A DNA stretch of 64,000 nt from Wurfbainia villosa. Its lineage: Eukaryota; Streptophyta; Magnoliopsida; Zingiberales; Zingiberaceae. The stretch is from contig CM045988.1 of assembly GCA_025175895.1 (NCBI GenBank), positions 88,385,137 to 88,449,136 of the forward strand, read 5' to 3'. Shown one piece after another: positions 34,570 to 46,629 of this stretch (position 1 is the first letter of the stretch; the number at the start of each line of letters is the position of its first letter). The notes below the pieces were generated by a model. That model did not search any database, had not been told where the DNA came from, and worked only from the letters and a program-made list of their open reading frames with translations. The translations under genes and the position numbers were made by a program.

Positions 34570-35923
34570 TTTTGGTGCAACAATGCCCCAAGCATTTATA
34601 TATGTTTTGATGTTTGGATAAATCATCTAAGTTAGGCAATGTTTTGTGATCTAATTACGAACATGTTTAAGTGACAGGAAAATCCAAGGATGAAGACTTG
34701 GTAAAAGAGAAGTCCAAGTATGATCTTGGCAAGGAAAGTCTAAGGGACGGACTTGGCAACATAAGACCAAGCTTGTAGTCTTGGCAGCGTAAAGTCCAAG
34801 TGAACCATTGGCAAAGGAAGACCAAGTATGATCTTGGCAAAGGAAGTCCAAGGGATGGACTTGGCAGCGTAAGACCAAGCTTGTAGTCTTGGCAGCGTAA
34901 AGTCCAAGTGAACCTTGGCAAAGGAAGTCCAAAGCAAGGTCTTGGCAGCATAAGTCCAAGCTTGTAGTCTTGGCGACATAAAGTCCAAGCATTTGACAAC
35001 CCAAGATATGACAAAACCGAAGGAAGCTCTTGGAAGCAAAGCGCAAAGGATGAACAAGTCGCGGACTCGGAGGGATCCTGGAGGCGCAAGGCTTAATGAG
35101 GAGCTAGAAGGTTGTGTCTAGGTCTAGGGTGTAAAATCAAGTGTGAATTACTCATACTTGATGAGTATCAGTCGACTGATACGATGTATCGATCGAGTCA
35201 GTGATTGACGAGTCGGTGAAACCACGACCATCGATCGCGCTTGTGATGGCGATCGATGTTGCAATCGATCGGCGCCAACGATGGCGATCGATCGATCAAC
35301 GCAAATACGAGCACGTAAATGTAGTCGCGCATCGCCTCACGATCACTGATCGATCACTCCATCACGGTGATGGAGGGATCACCGATCGATCACTTGGCCG
35401 TTGGAAATTGCAGCTATGTATCTCCACGAATCTATTTGTTCAGAAGTCGTTGGCTTCGGTGGCAGTCGACTGATGGTGAGCATCAGTCAACTGATCGAAG
35501 CCCAACGGAAAAAACATCCCCTCTTCTATAAGAAGGGGCCTTAGGGAGCTTGGTGAAGCTAGTGCTCTCATTCCTAGCTACACCCTCGTGCTCACTAAGC
35601 TTTCCCAAGTGCTTTTGTGATTCTAAACCTCCTCTTCTCTAGTTCTTAATCTTCCATCATTGTAAAGAAGAGGAGAGCATTGTAAGACAAGGTTTCTCCA
35701 CCTTGGTTCATCCAAAGGAGGATCTAGTGAAGCTTGGCTAGGGGCTAATCCACCTTACGGATTGCCGTGGAGTAGGAGCATCATCTCCGAACCACGTACA
35801 TCGGGTGTTAGCATTGCTTTCATTGTATTCTTATTTGTATTTGTATTGCTTCCGCTAACGTTTTTGTAGAAACAAAGAAAGACTAATCACCCCCCCCCTC
35901 TAGCCATTACAAAGATCCTAACA
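34570..35923 (+). repeat. 3' LTR of element C (1354 bp, uninterrupted)
   Basis: It matches the 5' LTR without LTR3. Its first bases are TTTTGGTGC instead of TGTTGGTGC, so the terminal TG is mutated. It carries the AAGTCCAAG array (34690-34995), CAGTCGACTG palindromes near 35166 and 35462, and the TATA element ctataagaagggg (35526-35538). It ends GATCCTAACA. Minus frames at 34651-35089 are array read-through. Confidence 0.9.
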
Positions 35924-35928
35924 CCCCA

Positions 35929-38369
35929 CAGGACTTGTCTTAGAACTGGATAATTGCCATTATGTTCCTTCGTTAATAAAGAACATTGTTTCTATTTTCT
36001 ATTTAAATATAAATGGGTATCATTTGACTTTTAGTAACAATTATTGTTACATAACTATGAATGGTGTTCTTTATGGGACTGAAACTGTATGCAATGATAT
36101 ATATACATTAGACGTAACCAGTGACATTTTCAATATCGAAGCGAGCAACAAGCGTGCTCGAAAAGATAATCAATTAGCCTCCTACATGTGGCATTGTCGT
36201 CTTGGTCATGTAAGCAAGAAACACATGTCCGAATTACACCGATGTGAAATTCTAGAATCGTTTGAATTTGATTCATTTGATACATACGAATCATGCTTAA
36301 AAAGCAAGATGACTAAGTTATCTTTTACTGGAAAAAGGTGAACCGGTGGGAGAGTTGCTTGGTCTAATACATACGGATGTATACGGACCTATGTCAACTC
36401 ATGATCTAAGAGGCTATAACTACTTCATTACCTTTATTGATGATCACTTACGATTTGGGTATATGTTCTTGATGAAACACAAGTCTAAAGCCTTTGAAAG
36501 GTTCAAAGAATTCAGAAATGAAGTAGAGAAATAACTTGGCAAAAGTATTAAAATAGTTCGATCTGATCGATGTGGTGAATACTTGAGTCAAGAGTTTCTG
36601 GATTATCTAAGGGACAATAGTATATTGTCTCAATGGATTTTGTTGTATACACCATAACATAATGGTGTATCTGAGAGGTGAAATCGAACCTTGTTGGACA
36701 TGATTAGGTCGATGATGAATCATATGAATCTTCCCAAGTCCTTTTGGGGCTATGCACTTAAGACAACTATTTACTTGCTAAACAGAGTCTCGACCAAGGT
36801 AGTCTCTACTACTCCATATGAGATATAGAATAGTAAGAAATCTCATTTATCTTACTTGAAGATATGGGATTATCTTGCTTATGTGAAGCGGATTATATTA
36901 GACAAATTGGATGCTAAGTCTGATAAATGTCTATTTATTGGATACCCTAAGGAAATGAGGGGTTACCAATTCTATCAATATGTGGAACAAAAGATATTTA
37001 TTTTAAGGCATGTTGTGTTTCTAGAGAAAGAGTTTCTATTGCAAGAAAACAGTGGGAGTGTCGTTGAACTTGAGGAGGTCCAAGAGACTCCAATAGACAT
37101 TGATGAGATACCTAGTCAAGTACCACAACCGATAACTCATAGTGATGAGCCATCGTTTGAACCTTTTATGACACCATATCTTCGTAGATCTGGTAGAACA
37201 CACAACATTCCTGAGAGATATGGATTTCTCATAAGTGAATCGAATGACGTATTACTCATTGATGATGAGGAGTTTACCAGTTATGAAGAAGTTATGAAAA
37301 GTTTAGAAAGGGACAAATGGCTTGATGCCATGAAGTCGGAAAAAGATTCCATGTATGAAAATCAAGTTTGGAACTTGGTAGACCCACCTGAAGGCATTAA
37401 GCCTATAGGGTGCAAGTGGTTTTCAAGAAGAAAATTGACATGGATGGACGAACCCTGTGTGTACAAGAAGGTTAGTGGGAGTGAAGTCGTGTTCCTAGTA
37501 TTATATGTCGATGACATATTACTTATAGGAAACGATATATCTGTCTTATAATCGATCAAAATTTGGTTATTCAAAATATTCTCCATGAAAGACCTGGGAG
37601 AAGAGACCTACATCCTCGGGATTAAGATCTATAGAGATAGATTGAAACGGTTGCTTGGTCTTTCACAGTCTACATATATAGATCGAGTGCTAAAGATGTT
37701 TAGCATGTCGGAATCCAAGAAAGGTTTCCTTCCCATCATGCATGGGATACACCTTTCGAAGTCTATGTGTCTACGCATAGAAAATGAGAGGATTTGCATG
37801 AGTAAGATCTCCTATGCATCCATAATAGGATCTATTATGTATGCTATGTTATGTACGAGATCCGATGTATCATATGCTCTGAGTGTCACGAGCAGATACC
37901 AGTCTGATCAAGGAATGGATCATTGGATGACTATTAAGATAATCCTTAAGTACTTGAGAAGAGCTAAGGATATGTTTATAATATATGGAGAGGGTGATAT
38001 AGTAATATGTGGGTATACGGATGTCAGCTTCCAGACAGACAAGGATGATTCTAGGTCTCAGTCTGGGTACATATTCACCTTGAATGGAGGTGCAATAAGT
38101 TAAAAAAGTTCCAAACAAGACACTATAGTGGATTCTACCACTGAGGCAGAATATATTGCAGCTTCGGAAGCAGCAAAGGAAGTGGTTTGGATCAAGAAGT
38201 TTGTCTCTGAACTTGATGTGGTCTCATCAATGATTCAAACATGTGCTTCGCCGCTATCATCTGATCAAACAGATCATCAGTAGGAAGGAAATACAAATCG
38301 AGAAGATTCTCACTGAAAAGAACTTAGCGGACCTTTTAACTAAGGTCTTACCTCAAAGTAAGTTTGAGG
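35929..38369 (+). pseudogene. Pol of copia B: integrase kept, RT core deleted
   Basis: Pol continues after element C with GLVLELDNCHYVPS (frame changes) and the GAG-pre-integrase CRLGHVSKKHMSELHRCE (about 36190-36245). The integrase is disrupted by stops: LIHTDVYGPMSTHDLRGYNY (36360-36420), VRSDRCGEY (usual DHGGEY altered) and NGVSER*NRTL. The frame at 36856-37551 gives the integrase C-terminus and RT start (DKWLDAMKSEKDSMYENQVWN), then jumps to DEPCVYKKVSG with YVDDILLIG. About 353 bp of RT core found in A (10058-10410) are missing. RNase H is present, GYTDVSFQTD and TEAEYIAASEAAKEV, with frameshifts near the end. It is non-functional. Confidence 0.88.
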
Positions 38370-38418
38370 GTCATGTTAGGCTTATGGTGTTGGATACCGT
38401 GGCGATTAACATTAGGCC

Positions 38419-38429
38419 AAGTGGGAGTT
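38419..38429 (+). other. Polypurine tract of copia B
   Basis: AAGTGGGAGTT abuts the 3' LTR start TGTTAG at 38430 and is the same tract as in A. Confidence 0.7.
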
Positions 38430-40516
38430 TGTTAGTTATATATGAGAGATGTCTTAAGACAATCGCCTTATGGTTGTACCATTTATTTGATAAATGAAGA
38501 TTCACTATTTGAGTGTACATATTTTCATGTATTTGATTGGATCTTAAATTCATTTACTAAATGTCTGCAATACGATTCACAACATGAGAGAATTTGTGAT
38601 TGTATTACAATTAGTGAGTATCTCTACATGTGTAATTGTGATGTATGGGAATTATCCCTAGTCGATGAATTGATGAATTCGAACGCCATCAATTCTATTG
38701 AGACTAGAACGAGTTATACTCTTTGGTTTATCCAAGCAGATGTTTCTCATTGGCTGAAGACATTGGAATGTCCGGAGTTAACCGTGGATGCTAGTTATGG
38801 TAACTAGTTTATTGGAGTGATCAGCTGTAAGACTTCATATGGTTCTCTGCATATACAGATATGTCAATGAAGTTCTTATTGCAGCTTAAGTGAGATGTTC
38901 CTTCAACTTGCGGTGTTCAAGTCATCTTGGTCATGGAGACTTATGCTTTGACATCTTGAGCAAGCATCTTCGAGAAGATGTGGATTCGGGATGATTGGGT
39001 ATATGTCAAAGTGTCCGAAGGTGTTTGAATAGCCTACAAAGGATTCACCACTTCTTGCGAGGAGATGTATACCCTGTGACTACTCGTCGGATTGTTACTA
39101 AAGTTTTTGGCCAAAACATTACATGTTTAGAGTATGATACTCTTGGATACATGTGCAGTAACTATAATTCACAGGATGAGGAAATGATACTTGGGCTAGG
39201 TATGACGTAGTCAGCCTAGTGGGGACTGACACATAGACCATGTCCTGAACCAAGTGGGTATAAGATGAGTGAAAGGAACGAGGGCATGTTATCACTGTAG
39301 CTTCTGAAAGGTTTCAGAAATTGTTCTGGGATCAACCATTGATTTTTCAGTTAATTGGAGATCATGATGTACTACTAGGTGTCACTCATGATTGTCCTAT
39401 AATTAATAGTTAATTATAGACAACCAACATAAACTGAGAACTTATTTGGTCACACACACTACGAGTGTTATCCGAAGGATTTAAAACGAGTTTGAGAATG
39501 AGATTCTCAGATCGAGAGCAACTTAGTTTAGTTGGACTAAACAAGGAGTGAGCATGAAATTGTTTCAGTCGCATCGAAAGCATGAATGGGCCGAGTCTTT
39601 TGAAGACATGATGGATGAACCAAATTGGTTTGGTTCTAATCCAATGGTGGAAAATAAACTAAAGGAGTTTGATTTGTTTTAAATGAATGAACCAAAATTG
39701 GTTTGGTTTATTTTAACTTAAAATAGACCAACGCGGTTTGATTTATTTTAACTTAAATTAATGCAGCGGGTTAACGGATTTTGGTTGTGAACCAATAACC
39801 GTTGAGAGAAGGTTTCTTGATGGTCAAAAAACACGTTCTCTATAAGTAAGAGGGTTGAGACAGATTTCGTGGTAGAGTTAGAGTTTGTGAAACCCTAGTC
39901 ACCTCCCTCTCTTCCTCTCTTGTACGTCGCCCAACTCCTTGGTGCCACCCAAATTTGTTTGGCCGCCACCTCCTTGTTATCACCGGCCTGCCACCAGTCG
40001 TCGCCCATCCTCTAGCCAGCATCTCCAGTTGTTGGCCATCCTCTGGCCAACAACTTCAGCCATCGCCTAGCCAGCAACCGTCGGTCACCTTGCTGCAGGC
40101 GACCAATTTGATTGGCCGACACTTCTGAGGAAACAAGTTCGTGGAACTTGTTTTGTGATCGTCTCTCGGATCACAACGTCTTCAATGCAAGACTAGTATC
40201 TCTCGTGAAGATGGGGCTCATAGCTTTGTGAAGTTATCTCAACGATACTCGACGTGGACTCGGATAGAGGCGAAACTTGCGAGGGTCGCTAAGGTTGATG
40301 TCATTTCCGCTACACGTAATTCGTTAGGTATACCTAGAATAAATTTACTTTATTGCAAAATTTAAATATGTGATTATGTCTATACTATTGTATCATGCAT
40401 GCGTATGATGTGTGTGTTGTAATAAATAGTTTATTACCGTTTTATTTGCTTCCGCTGTGCATGTTTACAAAACATGTTTGAACACACGTCCACGTCGGTG
40501 CCTCGAAAATCCAACA
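38430..40516 (+). repeat. 3' LTR of copia B (2087 bp)
   Basis: It aligns with 19024-21074 with many scattered substitutions. TATAAGTA lies at 39841-39848. It ends AATCCAACA, followed by the duplication gtcct at 40517-40521. Frames inside are not conserved between the two LTRs. Confidence 0.92.
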
Positions 40517-41400
40517 GTCCTTGCGAATGTGACTCCCCCTAGGACATTGACTTCGATAATGACCCCGTTGTTGACACTTGAAGCGTATAATATACTCCTT
40601 GCTCTTTTGTATCGGAGCACCGTCATCCTTAGGCTTTTGCACCACTAGTGACCTCTTCTTGACCCGCCTTGGATACTTACTCTTGTAATGTCCATTTTTC
40701 CTACACTCAAAACACACAATATGATTTTTATTTTTATTCATTGTTCTTGATTTAACTTGGTCGTAATCTTCACTTCTCCCAGATGTGGACGACTTTTCTT
40801 GTTCCAGTGTAAGGGATTGTCTCTCCTCCCCTCAATCCTTGAGATGGAGACTTCCATCAATTCTTCTCTCTTCCTCGGATATTGAGTATCTCTCAACTTT
40901 CGATTCCTCAAGATCTTTTGAGGATGATTACTTGCTTCTTCAGTCTCATTATCATCTCCACTTTGGACCATTGGGCATTGTTCCTTGGGCTCATATATTT
41001 CTTGAGCCGTTGAGGGTTCTTCATAAAGCTTGACCAACTTGCTCCAAAATTCTTTAGCATCTTTACAATCTCCTACCTTATGCAAGATGTTACTAGGCAT
41101 TAAGTTAGTCAAAATTAATATTACCTTTTTATTGATTTCATATTTCTTGTTTTGCTTCTCGGTACACTTCTTCTTCTTGAGGACTCTTCCTTTCTTGTCC
41201 TTAAGAGGATCAAAACCATCTACAATACTACACCAATAATCTATATCTTTAGTTAAAAAATATTCTATTTTACCTTTCCAAATCGCGAAATCTTCGCCGT
41301 TGAAGAAAAGTGGAACCGTGGTGGCATCCCTCAATCTATCATTTGACAATTACATCTTTCTTCCTCTAGCGCTTTACTCTCTCAGTTGTTAAGACTCGAA
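40517..41400 (-). pseudogene. Element E Gag N-terminal and zinc-knuckle region
   Basis: On the minus strand, from about 41349 down: SNDRLRDATTVPLFFNGEDF (the ATG is mutated to TTG), then FAIWKGKIEYFLTKD, a Gag N-terminal domain like element D (FNQWKVRIEEFLMMKD). After a frameshift near 40741 come two knuckles, CFECRKNGHYKSKY (last Cys changed to Tyr) and FKCQQRGHYRSQC, matching the double knuckle of D. The reading continues across element B into 19023. Element E has the opposite orientation to B, C and D. Confidence 0.85.
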
Positions 41401-41409
41401 GAGCGACAT

Positions 41410-41422
41410 CACTCTGATACCA
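41410..41422 (-). other. Primer-binding site of element E
   Basis: On the minus strand TGGTATCAGAGTG follows two bases after the LTR end CATCAACA (41425). It is initiator tRNA-Met type. Confidence 0.75.
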
Positions 41423-41424
41423 CT

Positions 41425-43006
41425 TGTTGATGATCGGATGTCGCTCTAGAGGGGGTGAATAGCGGTTTCTTTGCTTTCGATGGATTGTGTTCGTGTTTGT
41501 CTACAAAACTTGTTATGCGTAGCAGAAATAATAAAGCATAAACTAAAAACAAAGACAAACACTCACACAAAACAAGCGATATAACGTGGTTCGGAACTAG
41601 GGTTCCTACCATACGGGTCAAGCTTTAGCGATGCACACCACCACTATCAAACTTTTCCTTCTCGATGACACGTCGAAGGTGGAGAAATCTCTTACAACAG
41701 TCTTACAATAATAAGAATAAAGATACAGGCAAATACAAAGGAAATACAACAACAATATAAAGAACATTTTACAAAAGATCGCTTTGAATGCTTTTCTTGT
41801 TAGTTGCTTGGACGAGCTTGAAGGATCCTGAAATACATCGACACTTCGCCTCAAATCACCCTTAGAAACCTTTCAAGAACCATTGGTGAAATCCTCCATG
41901 AACTACTCTTTTTATGACTTTCATCGGGTTGATTTCGTGTCTGGCAGTCAACTATCCAAAGATACCATTCGACTGCTTACAGTGTTGTTGTCTCACAATG
42001 GACTTAATCTACGTTAATATTCCATATACACATCGCAAGAGTCAATCGACCATTCGACTACTACTAAGCTTCGTGTCTCGCGGTTCACCAAAGGTCAATC
42101 GATCATTCATCCATGATAATCGATCGCCGCCAAGGCCACGACCAAAATAACCTCACTAATCGCCAAAGGCACAAAGCAAGAATGAGTCTTTAGTCGACCA
42201 TCGACTAGCTACGCCGCGAGCTGATTAGGCTCTGATTGCTTATACACTCGACCAGTCGACTGGTCAAAGTCATAGTCGACTAGTACACCTCAACCATAAG
42301 GTTTAACCTAAGTATGATCCTTTCATACTTGATAGACCACTCTTAACCTAGACCTAAACCTTCTAGCCACCTCCATCAGCCTCACGCCTATCGGATCCTT
42401 CCAAGTCCTCCATGACTTGTTCATCCATATGCTAACCTTCAGGTACTTCCATCGACTATTGTAATACTAACCGTGTCTACTTTACCAAGGTACATTTAGA
42501 CTTATGCCGCCAAGACAAACGCTTGAACTTTACGCCGCCAATATCACATCCTTAGACTTTCCAATTATCAAGTACCTATGACTTGAACTTTCACCGTCAA
42601 GACTACATATTTGGACTTTCATGACCAAGACTATACCCTAGGACTTTCCAATTGTCAAGTACCCATAACTTAGACTTTCCATGTCAAGTATCCAAGATTT
42701 AGACTTTTCATGTCAAGTACTCAAGACTTGAACTTTCCATGCCAAGACTCATGCTTAGACTTTCATGTCAAATATTTAAAACTTGGACTTTCCTTCAAGT
42801 CTCACTTGAGCTAAGTCAACCTTGACCTGAGGTCGATTGCTTCACCAATCTTTCCATAAAATTATCTCCTCATATGGTCAAACTCATGTCAATCATATAA
42901 TCAACTCATTATCAAATAATGGTCAAACTCATTGACAATTCAATTGCCAAACATCAAAATTCTATTCGAATTTGATCAATTGTGATCTGGATCGATTGCG
43001 CCAATA
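41425..43006 (-). repeat. 5' LTR of element E (about 1582 bp)
   Basis: On the minus strand it starts TATTGGCGCAATCGATCC at 43006, aligning to the D LTR start TGTTGGTGCAATCGGCCC, and ends CATCAACA at 41425. The AAGTCCAAG-type array appears as its complement at 42480-42800, and a CAGTCGACTG palindrome lies near 42253. The matching 3' LTR is left of the window. The plus frame at 41914-42150 lies within the LTR and is not a gene. Confidence 0.78.
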
Positions 43007-43272
43007 TTAATATAGATGATAAAACGATAATTTACCAAACAACGCTCCTGAAATTTGGAATTGTTCAAAAAAGCGTCACATACTTTCATATTTACCAAAT
43101 AGCGCACTTAATTCTTTTTTACCCTTCAGAAATAGCGCACTTAATTTTCGAACGTGGTGTTGGAAATTCAAATCCCAGCACCACTGTGGTGCTGGGATTT
43201 GAATTCTCAGCACCACAGTGATGGTGCAATTCCAGCACCACCACTGTGGTGCTGGGATTGAATTCTCAGCAC

Positions 43273-44838
43273 TGTTGGTGCAATCGGCCCAGGTCACGAT
43301 TGACCAGGACTCGAGTTTGACTTGAGTGATGTTTTGATGTTTCGACAAAAACATATGACAATGTAATTGTCATGGAAAAGTCCAAGTGGAACACTTGGCA
43401 TTTGGTAAAGTCCAAGTCTTGAGTACTTGACATGAAAAGTCCAAGTGGGACACTTGGCACATGAAAAGTCCAAGCATGGGTCTTGGCAATGTAAAAGTCC
43501 AAGCATGGGTCTTGGCAATGTAAAGTCCAACATGGGTTGGCAAGGGAAGTCCAAGTATGGTCTTGGCATGAAAAGTCCAACATGGGTTGGCAAGAAAAGT
43601 CCAAGCATGGTCTTGGCATGGAAAGTCCAACATAGGTTGGCAAGGGAAAGTCCAAGCTTGAGTCTTGGCATTTGAGAAGTCCAAGGGTTTGATATTGGCA
43701 GCGTAAAGTCCAAGCGGGAGTCTTGGCAGCATAAGTCCAATGGTTGGCGGCATAAAGTCCAAGCGGAGTCTTGGCGGTGTAAGTCCAATGTGCCTTGGCG
43801 GTGTAGACACCGCTAGCATGACATAGCCGAGGGAAACACCTGGATGCTAGCGCGATGGATGAACAAGTCATGGATGACTTGGAGAGATCCGAGAGGCGTG
43901 AGGCTGATGGAGGTGGCTAGAAGGCTTAGGTCTAGGCTAAGGGTGGTCTAGCAAGTATGGGGGAACCATACTTGGGTTAAAACCTCATCCTTGAGGTTGG
44001 CAGTCGACTGGCATTATTGCTGGTTCGACTGCCATGAGTCGACTTGAGTTCGACTGCCGTTTAAGAGCCGAATCGGCAATGATCGCTCAGGAGCATCGAA
44101 TCGATGTCTACGGCAACGATCGCTAAGGGCCTCATGATCGCCCTACCGCGAAAGAATGCTCCGTGAGCCGATCGGCGGTCGATTACGCGGTGCGATCGCT
44201 AATGTTGGCAGTCGACTACCAAGAGATCCGTTGGAGTTTTTCCAGCGTGGATCGATCCATTGTCTCACGACAACAGTGGCATCAGTCGACTGGTGACTTA
44301 TGGCAGTCGACTGATGGGCGGAAATCTAGGTCGCGCGGAAGGATAAAAGGAGCTCGACGGGAGGATTTTTGGCAATGGTTTCTTGAGCATCTTTGGGGCG
44401 ATTTGTTCTTTGCAAATCGTAGTCTCCAAGACCACTCTTCAAGCAACCAAAAGCAAGCAATCCAAAGCATTTGTAAAGTGTTTTTCTTTACTTGTATTGC
44501 ATTATTCTTCATTGTATTTGCTTGTTGCTTTTAGATTATTGTTGTAATCTATTGTAAGAGGTTTCTCCACCTCCGACTTGTGTCGAGAAGGAGTATTTGT
44601 GATTAGTGAGTGCGTGTGCATCACTAGAGCTCGTAGAGCTCGATCCGTGGAGTAGGAACCTTGAGGTTCCAAACCACGTTATATCATCGTGTTCGTGTGT
44701 GATTGTATATTTCGTTATTGCTTTCATTATCTATATTCCGCTGTGCTAACGAAATTGTAGACACGATCACGATCGAATTCCATCGACGTACGAATTCAAC
44801 GCTATTCACCCCCCTCTAGCGGCGTCAAATCTCCAACA
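43273..44838 (+). repeat. 5' LTR of element D (1566 bp)
   Basis: It starts TGTTGGTGCAATCGGCCC and ends TCTCCAACA. It holds a dense AAGTCCAAG/CTTGGCA array (43375-43800), several CAGTCGACTG-type palindromes (about 44001-44315), a TATA-like GGATAAAAGG (44340-44349), and a C-rich tract before the end. Minus frames at 43266-43871 are array read-through. Confidence 0.92.
43375..43800 (+). repeat. Dense AAGTCCAAG / CTTGGCA array in element D 5' LTR
   Basis: There are at least 15 units of about 20-30 bp. Most read AAGTCCAA(G), a short spacer, then (TC)TTGGCA or GGTTGGCA. The CCAAG and CTTGG halves are complementary. The array recurs at 48620-49010 with small unit-number differences. Confidence 0.85.
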
Positions 44839-44840
44839 AG

Positions 44841-44856
44841 TGGTATCAGAGCTTGG
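44841..44856 (+). other. Primer-binding site of element D
   Basis: TGGTATCAGAGCTTGG lies two bases after the LTR and is initiator tRNA-Met type. Confidence 0.85.
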
Positions 44857-44905
44857 TGGCTCTTCAACGGATTAACAACCGGGAGCAAGACGCTAGAGGG
44901 TGAAG

Positions 44906-45856
44906 ATGAAATTCCAAGACAAGCTTGGATGGGATATCAACACACGTATCCCTTATACCTTCTATGGACAAGAAGGATTCAATCAATGGAAGGTGAGGAT
45001 TGAAGAATTCTTGATGATGAAGGACTTTGAAGAGTGGGGCATTTTGATGGAGGGATTTCAATATCCAAAAGGGCCCAAGGGAGGAATTCTCAAGATGAAG
45101 AAGTGGACCAAGGAACAAATCCAAGAGTTCAAAAAGAATACAAAGGTAATTAAATTCTTGGTTGATTTGATTCCTAATAAAATTATGTGTGAGCTAGGTG
45201 AGTACAAGGATGCCAAAGAGCTTTGGAGTCAAGTGGCAAAATATCATGAAGGCTCACAACCGGTCCAAGAGGAAGAGACCGAAGAGGCTAATGCATCATC
45301 CTCACAAGGAAGTGAGGATTCGGAGGTTGATAGGGAATCAACATCCGGATCAGAAGAGGTGGAGGAAGTGGAAGAAGCATCCACCTCAAGGATTGAGGGG
45401 GAGGAGAGAACCTCAACACCGGAGCAACAAGAAGAACCATCTACATCCGGTAGAGAGGAAGAGCAAGCTCAAGAATCCACCACAACCACCCTAGGTAACT
45501 CAAGCATGTCAATTAATAATAAAATGAATATTATATGCTTTGAGTGTAGGGAGAAAGGACACTACAAGAGTAAGTGTCCTAAACGGGTTAAGAAGACTCC
45601 ACCCGTGCCAAAAGTCAAGGAGACCGGTGCCTCAATGAAAAAGAGCAAGGAGCAAGTGATTTGCTTCAAATGTCGACTACCGGGTCATTACCGGAGTCAA
45701 TGCCCGAAGGGGGAGAAGAAGGGGCAAAGGGGAGCATCACAAGTAGGGGGAGCTACTAAGGCTAACCCTAAGGTATATCAAGTTAATAATGCTCTTTCTT
45801 TAGTTAATAGACAAAAGCATGCTAGAAATTTCAATTCCCTAGCAATTTGCCATTAA
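44906..45856 (+). CDS. Gag (N-terminal part, 316 aa) of element D
   Basis: The frame opens at ATG 44906, 50 bp after the primer site. The N-terminus YTFYGQEGFNQWKVRIEEFL is a copia Gag start, followed by a shortened UBN2-like helical region (LVDLIPNKIMCELGEYKDAKELW). A long Glu/Ser-rich acidic segment comes next (about residues 115-200). Two CCHC knuckles follow: CFECREKGHYKSKC (about 213-226) and CFKCRLPGHYRSQC (about 254-267). Double knuckles suggest strong RNA binding. The frame ends at TAA 45854, and related sequence continues beyond. Element E has a stop (TGA) at the equivalent place. The frame itself is intact, so this protein could be made if the LTR is active. Confidence 0.82.
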   Translation: MKFQDKLGWDINTRIPYTFYGQEGFNQWKVRIEEFLMMKDFEEWGILMEGFQYPKGPKGGILKMKKWTKEQIQEFKKNTKVIKFLVDLIPNKIMCELGEYKDAKELWSQVAKYHEGSQPVQEEETEEANASSSQGSEDSEVDRESTSGSEEVEEVEEASTSRIEGEERTSTPEQQEEPSTSGREEEQAQESTTTTLGNSSMSINNKMNIICFECREKGHYKSKCPKRVKKTPPVPKVKETGASMKKSKEQVICFKCRLPGHYRSQCPKGEKKGQRGASQVGGATKANPKVYQVNNALSLVNRQKHARNFNSLAICH

Positions 45857-45879
45857 AAGCATGCTAATAGAATAAATAC

Positions 45880-46629
45880 TTTTGTTTAGGAGCTAAAAAT
45901 ATTCACTTAGATAATAAGGAGAAATTTGGGACTAATGTCCCTAAAAACAACTTATCTAAGGACAAACCTAGGTCAAATAACTCTAGAAAATTTTTACCTA
46001 GGGAGATAATTAGAAAGGTGCAAGAGCACCTAGGTCTAAACCCTAAATGGACTAGGCATATGCCTAGGAAGTCCAATGCCCAAGATTTAAATCAAAATTC
46101 TAAAATCGGGCAATTAAAAAAGGAAAATCAAGTCTTGAGGTCAAGGCTTGAAAAACTTGAAAAGACCCTTAGGAATATACAAAACCAATTTAAAGGGTCA
46201 AATGGTCAAAGTCAAAGGTCCAAAAGTCAAAGTCAACACCAAGGACCTAAGAGTCAAAAGGCAACCAAAGGCAAGCAAGGTTTGGGTCACAAACCTAAGC
46301 CCAAGGTGACTTACCATAGTGTTCCATTAGATTATGGGACACTAACTAGGTCTAGGAAGACCAAGGTCAATAGGGAAGTCATCCCTAAGGTTGACCAAAG
46401 GTTGTGCCTAGTGGCTAGGGTTTCAAGGAAACCTAGGGTGGCCACTAAGAAGGTTGCAAGGGGAGTTACCCCTAGAGTCAACCTAGGTAAGACCCAAATG
46501 ACCAAGGCTAACAAGCCTAGGAGGGTCATTAGGAAGGTATCTAGGGAGGTTATCCCTAAGGAGTACCTAATTAACCCTAGGAGCTCAAATCGGTTTTGGG
46601 TTCCTAAGAGCGTGATTGATTCACGCTAG
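45880..46629 (+). pseudogene. Gag C-terminal part of element D (basic, coiled-coil)
   Basis: The open frame lacks an ATG start and is shifted relative to the first Gag part. It has a coiled-coil-like block (LKKENQVLRSRLEKLEKTLR, about 46110-46170), a glutamine/serine/lysine-rich region, repeated (R/K)EVIPK and KPR(V/R) motifs, and the end SNRFWVPKSVIDSR before TAG at 46627. The end resembles the WVPKACVFHVI that closes Gag in element C just before protease. In D no protease follows. It was probably once the tail of a single longer Gag. Confidence 0.7.

Larger units (their letters stand above)
25061..35923 (+). mobile_element. SIRE-like copia element C (nested in B; 5' LTR interrupted by LTR3)
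   Basis: The element has LTRs at 25061-28774 (interrupted) and 34570-35923, an initiator tRNA-Met primer site, an intact gag frame, all pol domains in copia order, and a roughly 1-kb 3' non-coding region with repeated gggggag tracts. Flanks cccta (25056-25060) and cccca (35924-35928) are a duplication with one mismatch. Excision rejoins the B reading (TYLLELPVGL in A). The lineage call, SIRE/Maximus, rests on Gag and the pre-RT segment ISQIEPKSINDALHDPDWI. No envelope-like frame was found. Confidence 0.92.
19024..40516 (+). mobile_element. Copia element B: sister of A, carrying nested LTR2 and SIRE-like element C
   Basis: LTRs at 19024-21074 and 38430-40516 enclose the internal region, with a perfect 5-bp duplication gtcct at 19019-19023 and 40517-40521. 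It is the same family as A, sharing LTR start, leader motifs, Gag, protease and polypurine tract. Nested insertions are LTR2 (22142-23891) and C (25061-35923). B retains integrase but lacks about 353 bp of the reverse transcriptase core and carries many stops. Its LTRs differ from each other more than those of A by eye, so B is older, consistent with hosting two later insertions. B splits the gag of element E. Confidence 0.93.

Noticed and set aside
36856..37551. Possible novel fusion protein (integrase tail plus YVDD motif)
   Set aside because: It is produced by the RT-core deletion in copia B joining two pol parts in frame. Adjoining stops show it is debris.
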